From Lepas anatifera (Eukaryota > Arthropoda > Thecostraca > Lepadidae): a stretch of 64,000 nucleotides of DNA. Under the pieces are notes generated by a model. The model searched no databases and had not been told where the DNA came from. It was given only the letters and a program-made list of their open reading frames with translations. Location: the NCBI GenBank assembly GCA_034440635.1, contig JAOTON010001929.1:186001-250000 (forward strand). The letters are read 5' to 3'. This document shows positions 52,601 to 58,886 of this stretch, in pieces. The first letter of the stretch is position 1. The number at the start of each line of letters is the position of its first letter. The translations under genes were made by a program, and so were the position numbers.

Positions 52601-54969
52601 CCGAGAGTGTTCCTGATGGGTCCTGAACCAGATATCCCCCGCGGTGAACTTGATAATTACTGACATTTGTAGGAGGAATTCGCTTTCACTGGAATTAGTG
52701 GATGTGCAATACGAGGTAAACATAATTATGGTTGAAGTAGCAAAGGGGTTGCAAATGCATGCGACCGTTTCTTTCCCGATGTTTAACCCTCGCCCACCGG
52801 GGTCATCGATGTCCCCTAAGGATTTTTTCGGGTTAGCAGAAAAACGACGAGGCGCAGCACCGCGTTTGAGAGCTTTACCTCTCAGCCCATCATTTTCCCA
52901 CTATCCCTGAAATTTTTTAACCCGGGTCACCCAAGGTCAGGTCACCAGGCAAGGTCAACCAAGGTCACCTCACTTCAACTTTTGAGCTATATAAGAGCTA
53001 AATTTCTAAGTCGATCGATTTGAAACTTCCTACACTTTATGACCCCTCCAGGGTCTTCTAGATGTATATCCGGGATTTTTCGATTTCGTGACCTGAGGTC
53101 AGGTCTCGAGGTGACCTCTCCCAATGAAAAGCATGGGGAAAAGCTGTCTTATTATCTAAGTCACAAAAACGATTGCAAATGCTCGGCTTGCTCAGAAAAG
53201 CGTTCTTGGACACCCTTTCACGGATTCCAGGGGTCATATTTTCCCCTTGACCTCTCCGAGGTCATCCAAGGTCACCAGGGGTCAAAAAAAGTATTTTGAC
53301 AATAACTTTTGATCTAGTGGAGCTTGAGCGTTGAATCTAACATCATCGTGTATTTTTCGTCATTGGCTTTCATTTGATATACGGCAAGATCACTTTTTGA
53401 CCTTTCGTGACCTCAGGTCATATTAGGTCACGGGGTGACCTCTTGAGGTCAAACCACTCGCGGGAGGTCATTACGGTCCACATAGCGAAAAAAGTCTGGC
53501 ATTTTCCTATTAAATGTACATTACCAGATCTCAGTAGCTCTAATGGCATAAGAGTTATGCCCAGTTTGCTTAAGCATTACATATTTTAATGAAAACAGTC
53601 TATCGTGACCTAACTTGACCTCTGGAGGTCAAACCATTGACCTGGGGGCTTAAACATGTGAAGTAATTTCTTACTGAATTCACGCGAGCTTTCTAATGCA
53701 GTTTACAGATTTGCGCTAACCCTCATATGTTCGGAGTTACAGGGGGCATCGATGCCCCGTGGGGCGAAGGTGGCGCCGGACCCCGGTGGGGTGCGGTTTA
53801 ACTTGTTTTCGATTATTTTGACCTGTAAACCGAGGCGCGCAAAACAATTATGTGGCTTGTGTAATGCTGTTGCACAATACCAAAAGAAGCTGTTAGCTAT
53901 TGGTTATGGTTATTATTATACATTGTGTTTCAAGTCGTTTGTTTATTTGATTTCATATTTGACTCCAGTTTATTTGGTTTTAGGAGCCTTGCTTCGCTGG
54001 CTCCTAAAATCAAATAATTGCTCGTAGGGCATGTTGATGGGTTGCTATCTAACGAGTGCAGCCAAATTGATCCAGCTACTGATAACTGCAGTCCCAACAC
54101 AACGTCACTTCTGGCGCCGCCATTCATAACCGGTTTTTCCGCACCGGCGACAGGTGGCACAGCTGTCGACTCAGCTGGAGGCCTCTGAGGAGCTGCGGGT
54201 GCGTGTCTCGGAGCTGGAGACTCGCCTAGAGACGGGAGACGCCGAGGCCGCAGACCTGCGCTCCCGGCTCACCGCCAGCAAGGAGAAGCTGCGGCAGTAC
54301 CACGGCTACGTCAAGGAGCGGGAGTCCCACTACGACTCGGAGTTCCGCCGCATGGAGGCTGAGTACCGGGTGGCGGTGGGGAAGATGAAGGAGAAGGTGA
54401 TGCTGGCGCGGGAGCGTGCGGGCGTACGACCGGTCTGCGCCGCCGCCGCCACCCAAACGGCGGTCACTGGTCAGGACCTGGTGGGTGCAGTGCGTGAGAT
54501 GAATCAGTTCCAGGACACGGTGTCGCAGCTGCGGGGGGAGCTGCTGCACGCGCTGGACAAGTGTCGGCTGCCGGCGTCCGGCGCTGACGCCGGCGACCTG
54601 CCCACCTTCCGGTCGCACGCGGCGGAGCGGGGACGGCCGCCGCGGCGCGGGGCTGCGGCTGACGGCAGCCGGCCGGCGTCTCTGAACCGCGCCGGCGGCG
54701 ACAGCCAGCCGTCGACCCTCTCGCGGCCGACCAGCGCCTCTGTGTCCGGGCCGGCCGTCTCGCCGCTGCTGGCCACCAAAGACCACGCGCTAGCCTCTCT
54801 GGAGCGGATCCGCCGCGACCTCACCTACATCTTCGCCCGGGAGCCGGGGGCGGCGGGTGGGGGCGAGGGCGGTCTGTCGGGGCGGCGCGGCTCCAGTGAG
54901 GAGCTGCTGGCCCGGCTGGCGCGTCTGCCGCTGACGCCTCCCTCCCGCGACGGAGACGGGCAAAAGTGA
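25521..54969 (+). CDS. CEP152: CEP152/asterless-like centriole scaffold gene (20 coding exons, joined)
   Basis: The exons sum to 4,232 nt (about 1,410 codons). CEP152/Asl recruits PLK4 and SAS-4/CPAP to build centrioles. The start MELPGASLYTGG leads into an acidic stretch (EEEEAEAAEEEERRQQEL, then DAFDDLIEDDEED), which corresponds to the human acidic PLK4-binding N-terminus. A Gly-rich low-complexity part is followed by almost continuous coiled coil. Several blocks follow vertebrate CEP152 in order: VSLQQARSLLG with KEEQTAKL; ADKADVINQLTAGLESAQ; SLQRDLEACESVLRLGV; EEVKDLYVKVCQEKNEQE; and STQTSPAPE with GTQTVS. The tail (YVKERESHYDSEFRRMEAEY) ends in a low-complexity region and TGA. Length lies between fly (about 1,000 aa) and human (about 1,700 aa). 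Exons 10 and 15 contain apparent indels; all other exon phases match. At least one 5' UTR exon is not found. Confidence 0.85.
26366..26502 (+). CDS. CEP152: CEP152 coding exon 2
   Basis: Acceptor TGTGTTTTAG, donor AAAG|GTAAGC; ends in phase 2. It encodes LQNVLKDAFDDLIEDDEED, the likely PLK4 polo-box-binding acidic helix. Confidence 0.85.
28788..29170 (+). CDS. CEP152: CEP152 coding exon 3
   Basis: Acceptor TGTGCAG, donor ACCA|GTGAGT; enters in phase 2 and exits in phase 1. It encodes SLYDELGGHYDMRRLNELPE, followed by a Gly/Asp/Tyr/Pro-rich disordered stretch. Confidence 0.8.
30180..30345 (+). pseudogene. PIF/Harbinger transposase fragment
   Basis: The piece reads FSKRYPFQHCLGAIDGRH, the IGAIDGxH block around a catalytic Asp of the HARBI1/DDE_Tnp_4 family. 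It is preceded in another frame by SKDEW, which normally lies just upstream of that block. It is short and frameshifted. Confidence 0.6.
30894..32277 (-). mobile_element. Decayed LINE reverse transcriptase fragment in CEP152 intron 3
   Basis: Minus-strand pieces, in order: KACGPDGLSARVLP, then EQWGEANIVPIFKKG and IFEKIVCNQIY (32277-31921); VYTDFSSAFQSVNHRLL (31987-31796); FADDLKIFHQ, the catalytic box (31695-31351); and a C-terminal VRSVLEYCSVVWAGAA region (31229-30894). There are many frameshifts. It is a different family from the LINE at 210-2720. Confidence 0.82.
34163..34369 (+). CDS. CEP152: CEP152 coding exon 4
   Basis: The acceptor is GGCGCAG at 34162; an alternative in the same frame is at 34180. 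The donor is ATGG|GTGAGA, and it ends in phase 1. It encodes NELQLSPEVSPAGEVSSGDG, then DPGRYVASKAKDVIM. Confidence 0.7.
34867..35061 (+). CDS. CEP152: CEP152 coding exon 5
   Basis: Acceptor TTCCGGCAG, donor CTGG|GTAAGT; phase 1 to phase 1. Coiled coil (REQLETLYEARGHEVSRLRA, ending VSLQQARSLLG). Its 3' end and donor are repeated twice downstream. Confidence 0.85.
34980..35250 (+). repeat. 91-bp tandem repeat of the exon 5 3' end and donor, about 2.7 copies
   Basis: GTAAG donors lie at 35062, 35153 and 35244, each preceded by CAGGCCCGCAGTCTGCT. The first is the exon boundary used. Reading through it meets TAG at once (GGT AAG TAG). Confidence 0.85.
35631..35719 (+). CDS. CEP152: CEP152 coding exon 6
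   Basis: Acceptor CTGCTCTACAG, donor GAG|GTGAGG; phase 1 to phase 0. It encodes EKEEQTAKLTGEIDSLKIQL. Codon use is less GC-rich than in neighbouring exons. Confidence 0.85.
35930..36130 (+). CDS. CEP152: CEP152 coding exon 7
   Basis: Acceptor GCTCGGCAG, donor CAG|GTACGC; phase 0 on both sides. Gln-rich coiled coil (LVDGLQRRHQDELAAQQQQL). Confidence 0.85.
36106..36385 (+). repeat. Degenerate repeats after exon 7, including a copy of its exon end and donor
   Basis: CTGACCGTGCAGCTGG..CAGGTACGCGCTGACCCG at 36106-36147 recurs at about 36319-36355 with a GGTATGCG donor. Irregular GACGGACGCTGTCGCGAC units lie between. Confidence 0.7.
37181..37633. mobile_element. 445-bp MITE flanked by TTAA, in CEP152 intron 7
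   Basis: It starts TTAA|AGGGAATGTGGCGCC and ends in the inverse of AAGGAATGTGGCACC|TTAA. No coding capacity. A partial copy is at 22337-22565. Confidence 0.8.
38673..38900 (+). CDS. CEP152: CEP152 coding exon 8
   Basis: Acceptor CGAACCTCGCAG, donor CTCAG|GTACCG; phase 0 on both sides. It encodes a coiled coil including ADKADVINQLTAGLESAQSR. The last 30 nt and donor seed the array that follows. Confidence 0.85.
38870..39640 (+). repeat. 53-bp minisatellite built from the exon 8 3' end and donor, about 14 copies
   Basis: The unit is GAGACGGAACAGCTGCAGAC followed by GGCTCAG|GTACCGGTCAGG and AACACGGCGGCAG. The first 30 bases of the unit equal the last 30 coding bases of exon 8 apart from a small difference. 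The most regular copies lie at 39230-39330 and 39460-39610. Confidence 0.88.
40639..40777 (+). CDS. CEP152: CEP152 coding exon 9
   Basis: Acceptor GTCCTCAG, donor CCAG|GTAAAA; exits in phase 1. It encodes SLQRDLEACESVLRLGVGEE, then a Ser/Pro/Ala-rich tail. Confidence 0.8.
41213..41401 (+). CDS. CEP152: CEP152 coding exon 10 (frame disrupted)
   Basis: Acceptor CTCCTGCAG; donor CAG|GTCGAG is weak. Coiled coil is read in two frames: LRRELTRALEKRARAAR, then EVGRLRSQLEKTQQQLRETQ. They meet at a CGCGCGCGCG run near 41278-41296. The entry phase from exon 9 also disagrees. Assembly indels are the simplest explanation. Confidence 0.6.
41815..43085. repeat. Compound minisatellite in CEP152 intron 10, ending at exon 11
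   Basis: 41815-42240 has units of roughly 70-80 bp (GTATGTGATACAGCTACCCA, then CTGTGTTAGACAGCTGTCTG). 42480-43085 has units of about 54 bp (CTGTTCAGTCCCGTGAATGA, then TGCATCTGTCC). The array stops 24 bases before the exon 11 acceptor. Confidence 0.85.
42350..42405. repeat. Short dispersed repeat core (SINE-like)
   Basis: ATAGCCTAGATGCTGAAAGC followed by GCCCTATAAACC interrupts the minisatellite. A related core (GCTGAAAGCGCCGTAAACC) is at 59815-59850. Confidence 0.45.
43109..43249 (+). CDS. CEP152: CEP152 coding exon 11
   Basis: Acceptor CCGCGCAG, donor GAAG|GTACAC (an alternative in-frame donor lies 9 nt downstream). Phase 0. It encodes TAEQLLETQRQLLAEQQKRQ. Confidence 0.8.
44360..45725. 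repeat. 22-bp minisatellite, about 60 copies, in CEP152 intron 11
   Basis: The unit is CCGACCCCTCCCCACACACTGT, with some CTCTCC, CTTCAC and CTGTCC variants. It is strongly strand-asymmetric, with almost no G on the + strand. The repeat creates long open frames in several frames that are not genes. Confidence 0.95.
45744..45916 (+). CDS. CEP152: CEP152 coding exon 12
   Basis: Acceptor GTGTGTCAG, donor CTCAG|GTACCT; phase 0 to phase 2. It encodes QAVEEVRQACLQLHDDMMDK in a coiled coil. The acceptor follows directly on the 22-bp array. Confidence 0.85.
46351..46451 (+). CDS. CEP152: CEP152 coding exon 13
   Basis: Acceptor GTGTGGTAG, donor ACCG|GTAAAC; phase 2 to phase 1. It encodes EEVKDLYVKVCQEKNEQEAE, the block most like vertebrate CEP152. 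Confidence 0.88.
46461..46769. mobile_element. 309-bp MITE with 36-bp inverted ends, 9 bases after the exon 13 donor
   Basis: The left arm 46461-46496 (AGCCCTGTTCCAGCTGTCAG..) is inverted at 46734-46769 with one mismatch. No coding capacity. A possible short AGA target duplication flanks it. Confidence 0.8.
47267..47415 (+). CDS. CEP152: CEP152 coding exon 14
   Basis: Acceptor GCCGACCAG, donor CTG|GTACGG; phase 1 to phase 0. It encodes REAAVTERERAVKAALDHHY, then a W-x3-W helix. Confidence 0.8.
47776..48049 (+). CDS. CEP152: CEP152 coding exon 15 (one apparent frameshift)
   Basis: Acceptor GCTCCACAG, donor AAG|GTGGGT. It begins VGSASTQTSPAPERRCLGTQ, with the ERRCLGTQTVS unit twice. The frame changes between about 47945 and 47985, after which it reads TADSAVQCSHQAAAQDVDKL. 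Net length is 1 mod 3 where 0 is expected. Confidence 0.7.
48058..48990 (+). repeat. 34-bp minisatellite, about 27 copies, starting at the exon 15 donor
   Basis: The unit is GGAGACCGGCACCGAGCGGG followed by GTCAGCGGTCCAGG. Copies alternate AGCGG/GGCGG and AGCGGT/AGTGGT/AGTGAT. It begins 9 bases after the donor GT. Confidence 0.93.
49326..49433 (+). CDS. CEP152: CEP152 coding exon 16
   Basis: Acceptor CCGTGAACAG, donor AAAAAG|GTATCG; phase 0. It encodes KLEMNVQQLEANLKESACIF. Confidence 0.8.
50053..50248 (+). repeat. 41-bp minisatellite ending at the exon 17 acceptor, about 4.7 copies
   Basis: The unit is GTTCCCGGCTCAGCAGTGTG followed by TATGGCTACTCCCCCAGTGTC. Most copies carry a CTACTCCCCCAG acceptor-like site. 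Confidence 0.88.
50253..50402 (+). CDS. CEP152: CEP152 coding exon 17
   Basis: Acceptor CTGCTCTGCAG, donor GAAG|GTGACG; phase 0. It encodes LVRSLRVALQDKDEQLRQLT. Confidence 0.82.
50939..51181 (+). CDS. CEP152: CEP152 coding exon 18
   Basis: Acceptor CGTTCTCCACAG, donor AAC|GTGAGG; phase 0. Gln/Glu-rich coiled coil ending YQAGLASYRTLIENN. Confidence 0.85.
51178..51370 (+). repeat. About 49-bp tandem repeat of the exon 18 donor, about 4 copies
   Basis: AACGTGAGGCTGCACCA (exon end plus donor) is followed by GGGGCTGGGGCAGGGGGCTG and AACACCCAGAC, then repeated with increasing divergence (AACGTGAGAATACTACC, AACGTGATGCTGCTACC). Confidence 0.8.
51775..52415 (+). repeat. 31-bp minisatellite built from the exon 19 acceptor and start, about 20 copies
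   Basis: The unit is TCGTGTCCAG|GTGGCGGAG followed by CTGTCTGACCTG. The last copy is the real acceptor and the first codons of exon 19. Confidence 0.92.
52408..52578 (+). CDS. CEP152: CEP152 coding exon 19
   Basis: Acceptor CTTGTCCAG, donor ACAG|GTCAGT; phase 0. It encodes VAELSKAEEELRRQAAAGGE, then LTAENARLAESYDSVL. The acceptor and first codons recur about 20 times upstream. Confidence 0.85.
52783..53801. mobile_element. TTAA-flanked element B, reverse-complement copy of element A, in CEP152 intron 19
   Basis: TTAA lies at 52783-52786 and 53798-53801. The ends start CCCTCGCCCACCGGGG and, inverted, ACCGCACCCCACCGGGG. It is colinear with 19880-20905 in reverse complement, with the same dense TGACCT/AGGTCA content. 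About 1,011 bp, no transposase. Confidence 0.8.
53970..54017. repeat. Hairpin with a 19-bp stem and 10-nt loop
   Basis: TTATTTGGTTTTAGGAGCC pairs with GGCTCCTAAAATCAAATAA (18 of 19). It lies 136 bases upstream of the last CEP152 exon. Confidence 0.75.
54154..54969 (+). CDS. CEP152: CEP152 last coding exon (20)
   Basis: Acceptor CCGGCGACAG; TGA at 54967-54969; 271 residues. It encodes a coiled coil, YHGYVKERESHYDSEFRRME, the EYRVAVGKMKEKVMLARERA block, then VSQLRGELLHALDKC, a Ser/Pro/Gly-rich linker, and a final helix near LASLERIRRDLTYIFARE. Confidence 0.88.
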   Translation: MAQLSTQLEASEELRVRVSELETRLETGDAEAADLRSRLTASKEKLRQYHGYVKERESHYDSEFRRMEAEYRVAVGKMKEKVMLARERAGVRPVCAAAATQTAVTGQDLVGAVREMNQFQDTVSQLRGELLHALDKCRLPASGADAGDLPTFRSHAAERGRPPRRGAAADGSRPASLNRAGGDSQPSTLSRPTSASVSGPAVSPLLATKDHALASLERIRRDLTYIFAREPGAAGGGEGGLSGRRGSSEELLARLARLPLTPPSRDGDGQK

Positions 54970-55114
54970 GCCCCGCCTCCGCCCCACTCACCAATGTGCC
55001 AATGTTCAATGTTAACGAGTACCTGCTTCATCATCATCGCCGTCATTGTTGTTGTCATCATGTCTTGGAATTGTTACTTTCAGTAATGGTTTTTATTTTT
55101 GCATGAACTGTTCC

Positions 55115-55120
55115 AATAAA
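55115..55120 (+). terminator. Poly(A) signal of CEP152
   Basis: AATAAA lies 146 bases after the stop codon, followed by a T-rich stretch (TTTGTCTTTTTATTTTT) as expected downstream of a cleavage site. Confidence 0.7.
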
Positions 55121-56589
55121 AACATTAACGTTTGTCTTTTTATTTTTCTAACTCCATGTTTGTCCCCTATTAGTCGACAATGATGCGAAAAACTGATACT
55201 GGATGAGAAGTCCGGAGATGGTTCGGACTCTGTATATCTGGGGTCAGGAATGTATCTGTGGTATAAAAACGTTTTACGGGTTAGGATATGCGGGTTCGTT
55301 CCTCGTGAATGTTGGGTGATCTTGTCAAGTCATACTGTGTCGTTTCCGAAACCCAAATAATTTGTGACAGAGATTGACAGCACTGAGATAAAAGGTAATC
55401 AATGGTTGATACGCTGCATAAGACGTTACCAGATCGTGCTTTATTGAGAAGTGCCGCCGCGACTTGAACTTGGGGCCTTACGTTTAAGGGCGGGTGCTTA
55501 GAACCATGGAACCACTTCTGCAGTAACTATGTATGTTGTAAGGAGCTTGTGACATAAATGATGCAGGTGTGCATTTTTAAGTACCTGACAGCCACTCCAG
55601 GCCACGTGTCTTTTTCAGCTGGGAATGGGCGAGTGTAGCTAGACATTTACGGAAGTGAAGTCGATGTATTGATCATTTTCGCGAGTCTGCCCGCGCCGGC
55701 TGGTTTTCAAACACGTTGGCGTTCCTGTGTAATGATGGTCTTCTTTCCAATTTTTTATCCACACGATTGAGTTTCCCGCCTTAAAAAGTCGTGTTACCGT
55801 CTCAGAGAGAAATCTAGCAGGCAGGTGTAGAATGACTAGTTATGAAAAAACTCAGCATCATTCAAGGCCTTGGAAATGGACATCACGAATCACGGAAAAT
55901 TGGCATGGTTGATGGCATCTTTATTGTTTATAATGCCACGCCAAGGAATTTCCAGCAATTTTTATCGGTTTCATGCTCATGGCGCTAGCTAGGTCTTTCC
56001 AAACCAAGGCAAAATTCTAACTGACGTCCCTTAGTTATAACTCAGTGCTGTAGCTCATCCCCGACGACTGGGGGGTTACTAAAGATGGCCCGATTTACGT
56101 CCTGACTGTATTTAAGCTTGTAGATGACCTGCCATACAGTGGTCGATGCTTGAGATTTGTCTTCGCAGGTCATGAAATCCACAAATACCTACGCGATTAT
56201 ACCGTCCCGGATGTCACAGGCACGCTCCTTTTATAATTCGGTACGTAAAATGGCATGTTGGTGGTGTTTGTCTCCTCTTCCAAAAAATAAGACGTTGCGC
56301 TCAGAGAAGTTTGAGGTCAAGCTTAGAACTAGAGATCAAACAATCTGGAACAGGATATGACATTGTCAGTAATTAGGCATGAGTGAATCGATTTTAGATT
56401 TTATAACCCCACACGAAGACGACGAATCGGGCTACTTTGTCACATCCGCCACAAAGTTCTTCCCCGAAGTGGCATGTCCTGGTTGAAGTTTGGCTGCGCA
56501 GCAGTCCACACAATGCCAGTAACATCCTTACAGTGGGACGGCGCCAGAGGACACTGAGGCCACAGCTGACCACCGTATTCAGCTGTGCC
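55121..56589. other. Intergenic region between CEP152 and the 58-bp array
   Basis: No gene. On the minus strand at about 55440-55530, AGTGGTTCCATGGTTCT and AAGTTCAAGTCGCGG resemble the A and B boxes of a tRNA promoter. It could be a decayed tRNA-derived SINE, but no cloverleaf can be closed convincingly. Confidence 0.35.
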
Positions 56590-57435
56590 GAATACGCAAC
56601 CGTGGCCAGCGTTCACCACGGTTGCGGGGCCTGTGGTCCAGGGTGACGCGCTGCTGCAGGAGGCCGGCGTTCACCACGGTTGCGGGGCCTGTGGTCCAGG
56701 GTGACGCGCTGCTGCAGGAGGCCGGCGTTCACCACGGTTGCGTGGGCCTGTGGTCCAGGCTGACGCGCTGCTACAGGAGGCCAGCGTTCACAACGGTTTC
56801 GGGGCCTGTGGTCCAGGCTGACGCGCTGCTGCAGGAGGCCGGCGTTCACCATGGTGGCGTGGGCCTGTGCTCCAGGCTGACGCGCTGCTACAGGAGGCCA
56901 GCGTTCACCACGGTTTCGGGGCCTGTGGTCCAGGCTGACGCGCTGCTACAGGAGGCCAGCGTTCACCACGGTTTCGGGGCCTGTGGTCCAGGCTGACGCG
57001 CTGCTGCAGGAGGCCGGCGTTCACCACGGTTGCGGGGCCTGTGGTCCAGGCTGACGCGCTGCTGCAGGAGGCCGGCGTTCACCACGGCTGTGGGGCCTGT
57101 GGTCCAGGCTGACGCGCTGCTACAGGAGGCCAGCGTTCACCACGGTGGCGTGGGCCTGTGGTCCAGGCTGACGCGCTGCTGCAGGAGGCCGGCGTTCACC
57201 ACGGCTGTGGGGCCTGTGGTCCAGGCTGACGCGCTGCTGCAGGAGGCCGGCGTTCACCACGGTGGCGTGGGCCTTTGCTCCAGGCTGAGCGCTGCTACAG
57301 GAGGCCAGCGTTCACCACGGTTGCGGGGCCTGTGGTCCAGGCTGACGCGCTGCTGCAGGAGGCCGGCGTTCACCACGGTTGCGGGGCCTGTGGTCCAGGC
57401 TGACGCGCTGCTACAGGAGGCCAGCGTTCACCAAT
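56590..57435. repeat. 58-bp minisatellite, about 14 copies, between CEP152 and SMYD4
   Basis: The unit is GCTGACGCGCTGCTGCAGGA, then GGCCGGCGTTCACCACGGTT, then GCGGGGCCTGTGGTCCAG. Period variants of 59-60 bp carry GCGTGGGCC. Because 58 is not a multiple of 3, the open frames here change frame every unit and are not a gene. Confidence 0.92.
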
Positions 57436-57959
57436 GGTTGGAACAGACTGTGTCGACGTTTCCTGTACCGCCCCAGAACAGGTCGTGCGTGCTCCTAACT
57501 ATGGACTTTGTCCTCAGTGGTTGCTGGTGCGAATTGGACAGGTTATTTAGACTACCACGCCCTTGGCCGACTTCGTTCTTTCGGCCCTCTCGTTTGTGCG
57601 CTTTCATGAACATGCGATATGTCCTTTGTTTTAGGGAGTATGCAGTTTCAATACCAACAATGCCCGACGCAACCTGGCGCCATGTATGCGCTTATGTGCG
57701 ATGGCTCACTAATATTGCATGGACCAGCTTGCAGCTGGCTAAGGCGAAGAAGGCGGCTTTACGTCGAAGATGTTCGCCTGGTTTCACGACATTGTCTTTA
57801 CTTGTGTCTATGGCCTTTGTCACACTCGGCGCAGCAAACGCAGTCGAGTGCTGCATTGCGCTCGGCCGCAGGTTTTAACCCAACCTGTAGGCCCCACGAG
57901 TACCACAGGCGACACCGTCGCAGCCCCGTGTGCCGGCCGGTGTGGGCCCTGCGGCGGCG
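57436..57959. other. Region 3' of SMYD4
   Basis: No gene is recognised on either strand. It should contain the SMYD4 3' UTR, but no clear minus-strand AATAAA was found close to the stop codon. Confidence 0.35.
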
Positions 57960-58886
57960 TCACTGGTGCCGCAGGTTGCCGCGGCCCTGTATACAGCGCG
58001 TCAGTAGGCTGAGCCGCTGCACCGCCTGCTTGTCGGGCGCCGCCGTCGGCTGGCGCTGGGCGTCGTCAGCCGTCACCAGCGCCGCCAGCGCCTCCGCCGC
58101 CGCGGCATACTCTCCCTGCACCAGCTGTTCGACGGCGCGCTTCTGTCGCTCGCCAGGCGCCGCGCCGGCCGCCAGCTGGCCGTACTGTGGCCAGCTGTTC
58201 TCACAGGCGGCGCACTCGCACTGGAACTGGTACTGCCGCCGCAGCGCCTCGTAGCGCGCCATCTCATCCTCCTCGTGGAAGTGGAAGCCGTAGTTGTCGA
58301 GGAGCTCGTCGCCGGCGCGCAGCGGCCGCCCGGTGGTCACGTGCACGCCGCGGCCGTGACTGGCGCGCACCAGGTTTGGGTAGCAGCTGTGGTTGGTGAG
58401 GCTGACGGCCGCGTACACGGCGCCTCCCAGCTCCTCGAACTCGCCTCCGGGCACGCCGCTGGCCGCCGCGTGCAGCTCGGTGATCTCGTAGGCGTTGCAG
58501 GAGCAGCTCTGGAGGTGGCGCAGCGCCAGCGCGGCGACGGCGACGCGGTCGGCGGCGGGGCAGACGCTGGCCCGCTCCAGACAGGCGGTCAGGTACAGCG
58601 CCACCGCCGTCCGCTTCACCACGTCCCCCATCGGCCGCTCCGCCGTGTTGGCGACCTGGCCGTACACGGCGCCGTAGTCCAGCGAATCGTAGTCTGCGGG
58701 CTGCGGCGGCGCCGGGTCGGCACTGTAGCGGCGCAGGGTGTCGGCGCCGGCGCGCGCCAGCAGACGGTACACCAGCAGCGCCATGCGGCCCAGGTTCGGG
58801 TCGATCAGCAGGTCCAGCACGGCGCACTCGGCGCCGTGGAAACAGCGCGTCGCCTCACTGCGGCACGTGTCGCTGCAGAACAGCAC
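57960..58886 (-). CDS. SMYD4: SMYD4 exon 3
   Basis: The acceptor CTCCGGCAG places VLFCSDTC directly after CPHCAS and restores exact MYND spacing. A second possible acceptor 17 bases upstream would break that spacing. It encodes the rest of the MYND finger, the SET core, post-SET and C-terminal helices, ending in TGA at 57960-57962. Confidence 0.86.
   Translation of the reverse strand: MLFCSDTCRSEATRCFHGAECAVLDLLIDPNLGRMALLVYRLLARAGADTLRRYSADPAPPQPADYDSLDYGAVYGQVANTAERPMGDVVKRTAVALYLTACLERASVCPAADRVAVAALALRHLQSCSCNAYEITELHAAASGVPGGEFEELGGAVYAAVSLTNHSCYPNLVRASHGRGVHVTTGRPLRAGDELLDNYGFHFHEEDEMARYEALRRQYQFQCECAACENSWPQYGQLAAGAAPGERQKRAVEQLVQGEYAAAAEALAALVTADDAQRQPTAAPDKQAVQRLSLLTRCIQGRGNLRHQ

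Noticed and set aside
52644..53589. Short open frames within element B
   Set aside because: They lie entirely in a non-coding TTAA element; no transposase motifs.
56622..57878. Open frames through the 58-bp array
   Set aside because: Unit length is not a multiple of 3, so the protein repeat changes frame every unit; no start context or family.
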